Shown here one piece after another: positions 58,455-64,000 of a DNA stretch of 64,000 nt (position 1 is its first letter; every line of letters starts with the position of its first letter). The notes beneath the pieces are model-generated. The model had not been told where the DNA came from. It saw only the letters and a program-made list of their open reading frames with translations, and did no database searches. The position numbers were made by a program, and so were the translations under genes. Location: contig CAMKNA010000003.1 in assembly GCA_946414075.1 (NCBI GenBank), forward strand, positions 1 through 64,000. Direction: 5' to 3'. Origin of the DNA: an uncultured Fibrobacter sp. Its GTDB lineage: Bacteria; Fibrobacterota; Fibrobacteria; Fibrobacterales; Fibrobacteraceae.

Positions 58455-58530
58455 ATTCAAGTGTGGGGTGTGGAGTGTGAGATGTGAGATTATTCATTAC
58501 ACACTACACATTCCACATTACACATTATTT
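58455..58530. repeat. GTGTG/CACAC palindromic repeat, copy 1
   Basis: GTGTGGAGTGTGAGATGTGAG, ATTATTCA, then TTACACACTACACATTCCACATTACACA: a long imperfect stem-loop of low-complexity arms between ribH and nusB. A related element with the same ATTATTCA centre is at 62128-62178. Confidence 0.6.
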
Positions 58531-58542
58531 ATCGTTCCTACC

Positions 58543-59007
58543 TTATATCACTTTGTACAGATTTGCCATTTCCACGGCGGTGGCGGCCCAGTTAGAGCCA
58601 AGGTTTCCAGCCTTGAGGCCTGCGCGGTTCATGGCCTGGTCCACGGTATCGGTAGTAAGGATCCCGAGAATCACCGGGAGCTTGCCCTCGGCGGCAATGC
58701 TTGCCACACCGCCGGTAGAAGCGTTCACCACCACATCGTAGTGGCTGGTCTCGCCGCGAATCACCGCACCGATGGCCATGACGGCATTGTACTTACCGCT
58801 ATCGGCGAGCCTGCGGCACACGCCTGGAAGCTCGAAGGCGCCCGGCACATGCACCACGGTGATGTCCTTGTCGGCAACGCCCAGCAGTTCCAGTTCACGC
58901 ACGGCCCCTTCCAGGAGCTTGTCCGTGACCACCTCGTTAAAGCGGGCGACGGCAATCGCCACCTTCAGGCCCGCTCCGTTCAGGGAATTCTTGATTTCTT
59001 TAACCAT
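58543..59007 (-). CDS. ribH: 6,7-dimethyl-8-ribityllumazine synthase
   Basis: 154 residues from the ATG at 59007 (GAGGG upstream). Motifs: VAIAVARFNEVVTDKLLEGA, HVPGAFELP, GAVIRGETSHYDVV and GILTTDT. It joins ribityl-uracil with dihydroxybutanone phosphate to give the riboflavin precursor, normally as a 60-mer or pentamer. Fourth gene of the riboflavin cluster, 16 bases after ribBA. Confidence 0.95.
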   Translation of the reverse strand: MVKEIKNSLNGAGLKVAIAVARFNEVVTDKLLEGAVRELELLGVADKDITVVHVPGAFELPGVCRRLADSGKYNAVMAIGAVIRGETSHYDVVVNASTGGVASIAAEGKLPVILGILTTDTVDQAMNRAGLKAGNLGSNWAATAVEMANLYKVI

Positions 59008-59023
59008 TGACTTACCCTCTTTT

Positions 59024-60259
59024 TTAAATCTTTTCGTTAGACGCCAATGCGTCGCTGTCCACATGTAACTGGTGACCCATCTTCTTCTGCTTGGTGAGCA
59101 GGTAGAACCTGTTCTTGTCGTTGGGCTTGATCTCTATGGGTACCCGCTCCACAATCTTGAGTCCGTAGGCCGAAATGCCAGAGATCTTGCTGGGGTTGTT
59201 GGTCAGCAGGCGCATCTCCCGCACACCCAGGTCCGCAAGGATCTGGGCCCCCGTGCCGTACTGGCGCAAATCGGACTTGAACCCCAGGTGAAGGTTCGCT
59301 TCCACCGTGTCCATGCCCTTTTCTTGCAGTTCGTAGGCCCGGAGCTTGTTGCAAAGACCAATGCCCCGGCCCTCTTGACCACGCAAGTACAGAAGCACGC
59401 CACCGTGTTCGCCAATGAACTTCATGGCAGAAGCCAGCTGCTCGCCACAATCGCAGCGGAGACTCCCGAAAATATCGCCCGTAAGGCATTCGCTATGGAC
59501 GCGCACATAAACAGGCTTGCTGAAGTCAGGATTCCCGGCCACCCAGGCCACATGCTCCACGCCGTCGGTCTTGCTCCTGTAGGCGTAGGCGGTAAAGTCA
59601 CCGTACTTGGTTGACACATGGGGGGCCGCCACACGCTGTACCAGCTTCTCGTTACGCAGGCGGTAGTCGATCAGGTCCCGGATGGAGATAATCTTCAAGT
59701 CAAACTTCTTGGCCACTTTCTCCAGCTGGGGCATGCGGGCCATAGTGCCGTCTTCATTCATAATCTCGATGAGGGCGGCAGCAGGGCGAAGTCCCGCCAA
59801 CTTTGCCAAGTCCACGGCGGCTTCGGTATGGCCAGCCCTGCGGAGTACGCCCTCTTCCTGGGCGTACAGGGGCGAGATGTGTCCCGGGCGTCCAAAGTCG
59901 CTGGGCTTGGAATTCGGGTCAGCCAGAGCCTGGATGGTGGCGGCACGGTCATGGGCAGAAACACCCGTGGTGCAGCCTTCAATCTTATCTACCATGATGG
60001 TAAAAGGCGTGCCCAACATGGAGGTATTCTCCGCCGTCTGGCGGGTCAGATTCAGTTCGTGGCAGCGGGAGATTGGCAACGGCGCGCACAGCACTCCCCT
60101 ACCCTCGTGAAGCATAAAATTCACCTTTTCGGGCGTAATCTTCTCGGCGGCGATAACAAAATCGCCCTCATTCTCGCGGTCTTCGTCGTCCACCACGATA
60201 AGGAACTTGCCGTTCCTAAAATCCTCTATGGCCTCTTCAATGGTGTTAAGCAAGGTCAC
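59024..60259 (-). CDS. ribBA: Bifunctional DHBP synthase / GTP cyclohydrolase II
   Basis: 411 residues. N-terminal RibB domain (about 1-205: [45 protein letters not shown]) makes dihydroxybutanone phosphate from ribulose 5-phosphate. The C-terminal RibA domain (about 210-400) has the zinc site [18 protein letters not shown] and the [10 protein letters not shown] loop, and opens GTP. The start is a GTG that overlaps the end of ribE by 14 bases; AAGGA lies close upstream. Catalytic residues appear complete in both halves. Confidence 0.95.
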   Translation of the reverse strand: MTLLNTIEEAIEDFRNGKFLIVVDDEDRENEGDFVIAAEKITPEKVNFMLHEGRGVLCAPLPISRCHELNLTRQTAENTSMLGTPFTIMVDKIEGCTTGVSAHDRAATIQALADPNSKPSDFGRPGHISPLYAQEEGVLRRAGHTEAAVDLAKLAGLRPAAALIEIMNEDGTMARMPQLEKVAKKFDLKIISIRDLIDYRLRNEKLVQRVAAPHVSTKYGDFTAYAYRSKTDGVEHVAWVAGNPDFSKPVYVRVHSECLTGDIFGSLRCDCGEQLASAMKFIGEHGGVLLYLRGQEGRGIGLCNKLRAYELQEKGMDTVEANLHLGFKSDLRQYGTGAQILADLGVREMRLLTNNPSKISGISAYGLKIVERVPIEIKPNDKNRFYLLTKQKKMGHQLHVDSDALASNEKI

Positions 60260-60845
60260 GTTCCTTCAGATAATTCTCAATATACTTGCCCAGCATATCC
60301 ACTTCTACATTCACCACGGTTCCTGCCACCCAGTTGCGGAGGTTTGTGCGGGCAAGGGTCTCCGGAATAATGCACACCCGAATGGAATCCTCGAACTTTT
60401 CGGCCACCGTAAGGCTGATGCCATTCAGGGAAATGGAGCCTCGGCGGATAATGTAGCGCTTGAGGTCCGCAGGCATCTTCAGGTCCACCTCTACGCCGGT
60501 CTCCCGGGGCACCACCTGGATAACCTCGGTAATGCAGTCCACATGGCCCATCACAAAATGCCCGCCCATAAAGCTATCCGCCCTGCAGGGCAGTTCCAGG
60601 TTCACCAGCTTGCCGGGGGCCGCCTGCTTGAAGGCGGTATTTTCCACCGTCTGGTGCATCAGGCAGAAGGTAGCCTCGTCTGCGGTGCAGGATTCCACCG
60701 AAAGGCACACGCCATCGTTTGCCACGCTGTCGCCCAGCTTGCAGTTCTTGAAAAAGCCAGGGGCCCGGAGCACCATGGAAAGGGCGTCTCCGCGGGGCAC
60801 AAGGGAAACAATCTCACCCGTCGCTTGAATGATACCTGTAAACAT
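60246..60845 (-). CDS. ribE: Riboflavin synthase alpha subunit
   Basis: 199 residues made of two lumazine-binding repeats: [12 protein letters not shown] at the start, [13 protein letters not shown] in repeat 1 and [11 protein letters not shown] in repeat 2, with [14 protein letters not shown] between. It dismutates two dimethyl-ribityllumazine molecules to riboflavin. The start lies 9 bases after a TATATT box, so the transcript would be nearly leaderless and independent of ribD, although read-through from ribD is also likely. Confidence 0.95.
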   Translation of the reverse strand: MFTGIIQATGEIVSLVPRGDALSMVLRAPGFFKNCKLGDSVANDGVCLSVESCTADEATFCLMHQTVENTAFKQAAPGKLVNLELPCRADSFMGGHFVMGHVDCITEVIQVVPRETGVEVDLKMPADLKRYIIRRGSISLNGISLTVAEKFEDSIRVCIIPETLARTNLRNWVAGTVVNVEVDMLGKYIENYLKERDLA

Positions 60846-60854
60846 ACGGGGGCA

Positions 60855-60860
60855 AATATA
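60855..60860 (-). promoter_or_regulatory. ribE: Candidate -10 box for ribE
   Basis: Minus-strand TATATT in TTTTCTATATTTGCC, 9 bases before the ATG. The whole ribD-ribE gap is 27 bases, too short for an FMN riboswitch. Confidence 0.4.
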
Positions 60861-60872
60861 GAAAATCCCAGT

Positions 60873-62096
60873 TTATCCCGGGTAATACACCGTCAACACA
60901 TCGGGGCCAAGCATGGCCGATTCCTTGGCGACGGCGGAATCAGGCAAGCCGGGGAATAGCAGACTCTCGCGGCCTTCCTGGGCAACAGGCCTTTCTACGG
61001 AAGGATCGGTGGATTTCCACAGGTCCAGGCGGTTCCACAAGGGCGAGGCTTTTTCACCTTGAGCAGTCGAACCGCTGTAAATCTTTTCAGACAAATGCGC
61101 ACCAGGTTCCACCATCAGGCGATGCATACCCCGGCGGGAAAGTTCTTCTAGCATGTGCGTCCAGTTTTCTTCAAAGGTATTGCCACTTAAAAGGATTGTT
61201 TCACTTTTGATAGCAGGCTGTTCAACGCAAGTGAACACAAGAGAAGCGGCGTTCTCTTTGTCGGCTCCATTTCCACACGAAAAGAACTTCAATCCTGAAA
61301 TTTCCGATTCCGTAAATTTGCGATGTCCAGCCCACAAAACCTTCACAGGGCTGTTGCCGTGAGCATATCGAACATCCAGAGAAGGGTTATCGGCAAGGAG
61401 CGTTCCCGCCCCCACCAGAATGGCGTCGCTCATGGCCCGCAGTTCATGGTTCCAGCAGGCGGCTCCCTGCCCTGTAATGCGCAAGGGGGCGGGAACACCC
61501 CGGTTATCCAGCATTCCCATGAAACCGTTTTCAGAGACGGCAACCTTCACTTCCACAAATGTTCTCTTATTGCATACAAAATAATCGTAGGCTTCAAAGA
61601 ACCTTTCTATTTCAGCAAAGACTACAGAGCCGTCGTTTTCCGATTCATCTGGAGCGAGAGTCATGCAACCTTCGGCAGAACAGCTGTCGCTCCAGCCGCT
61701 TTCGGCATGGGCCCGCAGACAGGCGTCCTTGCCCTCGTACACCTTGACGCCAGCGGCTTCTAGAATGCCACGGCTTTTCCCACGGACCTGTGGATTCGGG
61801 TCTGCATGGGCGTAATAGACTTCGGAGATTCCTGTCTCAATGATGGCCTTTGTGCAGGGGGGCGTGCGACCGTAGTGGCAGCAGGGCTCCAGCGTCACGA
61901 ACAAGGCCGCGCCGCGGGCCAGTTCGCCCGCGTCACGCAGAGCCATGACTTCGGCATGGGCGTTCCCGGGGCTCTGCGTACGCCCCCTGCCCACTACCAA
62001 GCCATCCTTCACCACAACGGCACCTACCGCCGGGTTCGGGCGGCTAATGCCTACTGCGAAGAATGACTCTTCGAGTGCGAGCTGCAGGTAATTCAT
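60873..62096 (-). CDS. ribD: Riboflavin deaminase/reductase RibD
   Basis: 407 residues, longer than the usual 360-370. The N-terminal deaminase (about 1-145) has the zinc motif HAEVMAL ... EPCCHYGRTPPC. The C-terminal reductase (from about 175) starts with FVEVKVAVSENGFM and includes GAGTLLADNPSLDVRY and HRLMVEPGAHLSEK. An acidic Cys-containing insert (SDSCSAEGCMTLAPDESENDG, about 136-156) and a divergent C-terminus account for the extra length. It performs the second and third steps of riboflavin synthesis. First gene of the cluster; no clear ribosome-binding site. Confidence 0.92.
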   Translation of the reverse strand: MNYLQLALEESFFAVGISRPNPAVGAVVVKDGLVVGRGRTQSPGNAHAEVMALRDAGELARGAALFVTLEPCCHYGRTPPCTKAIIETGISEVYYAHADPNPQVRGKSRGILEAAGVKVYEGKDACLRAHAESGWSDSCSAEGCMTLAPDESENDGSVVFAEIERFFEAYDYFVCNKRTFVEVKVAVSENGFMGMLDNRGVPAPLRITGQGAACWNHELRAMSDAILVGAGTLLADNPSLDVRYAHGNSPVKVLWAGHRKFTESEISGLKFFSCGNGADKENAASLVFTCVEQPAIKSETILLSGNTFEENWTHMLEELSRRGMHRLMVEPGAHLSEKIYSGSTAQGEKASPLWNRLDLWKSTDPSVERPVAQEGRESLLFPGLPDSAVAKESAMLGPDVLTVYYPG

Positions 62097-62127
62097 GAAG
62101 CCTGGTTGTTTACTGCAAAAAAGTGAC

Positions 62128-62178
62128 TATTGTGTGGTGTGAAATTATTCACCCCACACTTCACACGCCACACTACAA
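62128..62178. repeat. GTGTG/CACAC palindromic repeat, copy 2
   Basis: GTGTGGTGTGAA-ATTATTCACCCCAC-ACTTCACACGCCACAC, a stem-loop between the rhodanese gene and ribD, related to 58455-58530. Confidence 0.6.
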
Positions 62179-62179
62179 A

Positions 62180-62677
62180 CTATTTCGCCGGGAAGGCCAG
62201 GAATCCACCCACCACATTGAACACCTTCTCGTAACCATGTTCAATCAAGAAATTGGAAGCGGCCATGCTGCGCTTTCCGCTACGGCAGTAAATCAGCAGG
62301 TCCTTATCCTTGGGAAATTCCGAAAGACGCTGCTCCATTTCTTGCAGCGGAATGTTAATGGCGCCAGGAGCCATACCTTCCGCCACTTCGGCAGGAGTGC
62401 GCACATCGATCAACACGGCACCCGCCTTGCTCATTTCCAGAGCCTTGTTCCAGTCAATGTCCGTAATAGTCGCCTCAGGCGACGTCGCCTTAGCCACCTC
62501 TGCAGCGGGCGCCTCTGCTGCAGGAGCAGCCTCAGCAGCCGGGGCCGGATCTGCAGGAGCAACAGCCGCTACCGTTGCGGGAGCCTTCTGTTCCGCAACA
62601 GCCTCTTGCTTAGGAGTTTCGTTACAGCCCATCACAACCAGAGCCATACCGAACACAAGTCCAAACATTTTCTTCAT
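62180..62677 (-). CDS. Rhodanese-domain lipoprotein
   Basis: 165 residues. Lipoprotein signal (ALVVMGC, Cys18), an Ala/Pro/Glu linker of about 45 residues, then a rhodanese domain (about 70-165) with LIDVRTPAEVAEG and the active-site loop CRSGKRS (Cys131). It would handle sulfur (sulfane transfer) in the periplasm, attached to a membrane. AGAGGT precedes the ATG, one base after the PAS gene stop, so the two are co-transcribed. Confidence 0.85.
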   Translation of the reverse strand: MKKMFGLVFGMALVVMGCNETPKQEAVAEQKAPATVAAVAPADPAPAAEAAPAAEAPAAEVAKATSPEATITDIDWNKALEMSKAGAVLIDVRTPAEVAEGMAPGAINIPLQEMEQRLSEFPKDKDLLIYCRSGKRSMAASNFLIEHGYEKVFNVVGGFLAFPAK

Positions 62678-62678
62678 C

Positions 62679-63941
62679 TTATACCTCTTTGTTTTTAGGA
62701 ACGATTCTTATATAAGCACACAGGGCCTGCTGAACAACGCCCATTTCCACCTTCAGGGGAACCACATTGAAAATCATGGGTTCATCCAACTTGTCACCTT
62801 CCGACTTCCAGGACATACGGCGCCCCGTTTCGAATACTTCCGACAGGACCCTGTTGAAGTACAGCAAGGGTTTGGAATCCACCACATCACCCAGCGCCTT
62901 GCCCTGAATTGAGGACAAATCCCTAATTCTGCAAGCATTGGCAAAGCACTGGTTCGCACCCAGAATTTTAAAGTCCCTATCTACCCAGAAAACCCGCAGG
63001 TCTGGCAGGGACATGGCCGCCGAGAACAAGGCATTCTCGTTCTGTTCCGGGTCAAAGATAAAGTTATCCAGCATCAAATCCAGACGGTTTGCCACCCCCT
63101 GGAATACCAGATTTCCTTCTTCGTCATAACCAAGCAGGCCGCGCAGATTGAACCATAACATGCTCCCGTTCTTGCTAAACAGGCGGATTCTCACCGGCGG
63201 ATACAATTTATGCTTTTCAACGACACTCTTATCGGCCCTATATTCCCGAATATAGCGGTTCATCAATTTTTCTAAGAGTTCCACATCTTCTTCGGGCATA
63301 AGGCTTGATAATTCTATGCCACCAGCAGACTGAGGAAGCACCTGGAAGTCTTCATCCATTATGGGCGTCAAGAATTTCACCAACCTTTTCTCGACATCAA
63401 TGCTCCACAAAAAAGCTCCTGTAGTCTTAATCATCAAGTCCAGGTTGTCCTGCAAAGCCTTTCGTTCCCTTCGACTTTCCTGTTCCCTGGAAATGTTCTT
63501 GAGAAAACACACATAATGGAATTCCGACATGGAGACCCGGTGGATAAAGCACCGCAGTTCGTACCACAGGATATTCTGACCATCCAACTTTATGGAAAAA
63601 AGGAAAGGGATATCCCTATGCTTTTCTGTTTCCATAAAGAAAAGACGCATGCGGCCCCAATCCTTGGGGTCCAGTAGTTCCTGGAAGCCCTGTCCCTGGA
63701 CCAGCATTTCCAAAAGGGGATCCTCTGCAAAAAGGGGCAGACTGTACAGGTATTCCAGGCGCTGGGACAATACTACAAGTCCCTCACCCACATTCTTGCC
63801 AAAGTGCTTGTAAAATTTCTGCTTCTTACGGCCATCCCTAAGCAACATGACGCACACCACGCAGACAACCACCAGCAAAACTGCAATAGCCGCAGAGGCC
63901 AAGGCCCAGTCAATACTTCCGATTTTTGGAATCGCTGTCAT
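62679..63941 (-). CDS. Membrane-anchored PAS-domain protein
   Basis: 420 residues. One N-terminal membrane helix (about 12-36), then three PAS-like units (about 50-155, 170-300, 310-415): FSIKLDGQNILWYELRCFIHRV, IRLFSKNGSMLWFNLRGLLGYDEEGNLVFQGVANRL, and FWVDRDFKILGANQCFANACRIRDLSSIQGKALGDVV. No output domain (kinase, GGDEF, HTH) follows, so it probably senses a ligand or redox state and signals through a partner. It starts near the window edge without a clear ribosome-binding site. Confidence 0.65.
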   Translation of the reverse strand: MTAIPKIGSIDWALASAAIAVLLVVVCVVCVMLLRDGRKKQKFYKHFGKNVGEGLVVLSQRLEYLYSLPLFAEDPLLEMLVQGQGFQELLDPKDWGRMRLFFMETEKHRDIPFLFSIKLDGQNILWYELRCFIHRVSMSEFHYVCFLKNISREQESRRERKALQDNLDLMIKTTGAFLWSIDVEKRLVKFLTPIMDEDFQVLPQSAGGIELSSLMPEEDVELLEKLMNRYIREYRADKSVVEKHKLYPPVRIRLFSKNGSMLWFNLRGLLGYDEEGNLVFQGVANRLDLMLDNFIFDPEQNENALFSAAMSLPDLRVFWVDRDFKILGANQCFANACRIRDLSSIQGKALGDVVDSKPLLYFNRVLSEVFETGRRMSWKSEGDKLDEPMIFNVVPLKVEMGVVQQALCAYIRIVPKNKEV

Positions 63942-64000
63942 GTTTTTGAAGATACAATTTTTTTCGAACCCACAACCCGTTCCACCCTAGATTTCCATTG

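Noticed and set aside
1-64000. tRNA or rRNA genes
   Set aside because: No cloverleaf with TTCAA-type arm or rRNA-like stretch was noticed in the intergenic regions; a model search was not possible here.

Overview
The window looks like a chromosome segment of a Gram-negative, Fibrobacter-type bacterium. The signs are secretin-based type IV pilus genes, many lipoprotein and secreted-protein genes, Ser-rich linkers in extracellular proteins, a carboxyltransferase of the C4-dicarboxylate pathway, several Rpn-family nuclease genes, and a recurrent TATATT promoter box close to start codons. This assignment comes from gene content, not from a database search.

Layout. 1-11504: the 5' end of carB with a hairpin-rich leader, a small lipoprotein, HU, a four-gene operon (zinc-finger protein, two membrane proteins with a periplasmic domain, AI-2E-type exporter), a CnoX-like thioredoxin-TPR protein, a highly expressed-looking carboxyltransferase, an outer-membrane lipoprotein and a secreted hydrolase pair. 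11758-38127: an accessory locus described below. 38333-43415: SulP transporter, three small genes and a processive GT2 synthase. 43429-51561: a second minor-pilin cluster with a GspC-like protein, secretin, PilT, an acidic repeat TPR protein and Trm112. 51639-57997: three GT2 enzymes, including a polyprenyl-phosphate-mannose synthase type, and a DUF2723/TMEM260-type membrane glycosyltransferase. 58000-62096: nusB and the riboflavin genes ribH, ribBA, ribE, ribD. 62180-63941: a rhodanese lipoprotein and a PAS protein.

The locus of most interest is 11.7-38.2 kb. Two homologous minor-pilin operons (GspH/FimT-, PilV-, PilW- and PilX-like) lie in opposite orientation around a tyrosine recombinase. 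Each ends in a giant PilX-like protein (2729 and 2503 aa) that appears to combine the pilus-tip pilin with a cysteine-rich adhesin. The last 94 and 88 residues of the two giants are unrelated or only weakly related, and this switch happens right after a shared in-frame motif. Just downstream of the second giant gene, on the opposite strand, lies a third, promoterless 94-codon tail that begins at an exact 16-bp copy of the same motif and ends in the same style (aromatic, then Trp, then stop). A hairpin terminator between the two convergent tails can serve either one. Inverting the 0.7-kb segment would swap the tail in frame. This is the architecture of a shufflon (plasmid PilV C-terminal switching), here on a chromosomal PilX-type tip adhesin, with a candidate recombinase in the locus.

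Three Rpn-type PD-(D/E)XK nuclease genes sit at the locus boundaries and beside the recombinase. Two share a promoter block; two with divergent catalytic domains share a nearly identical C-terminal tail and terminator. Exchange of 3' ends therefore seems to affect both gene families here.
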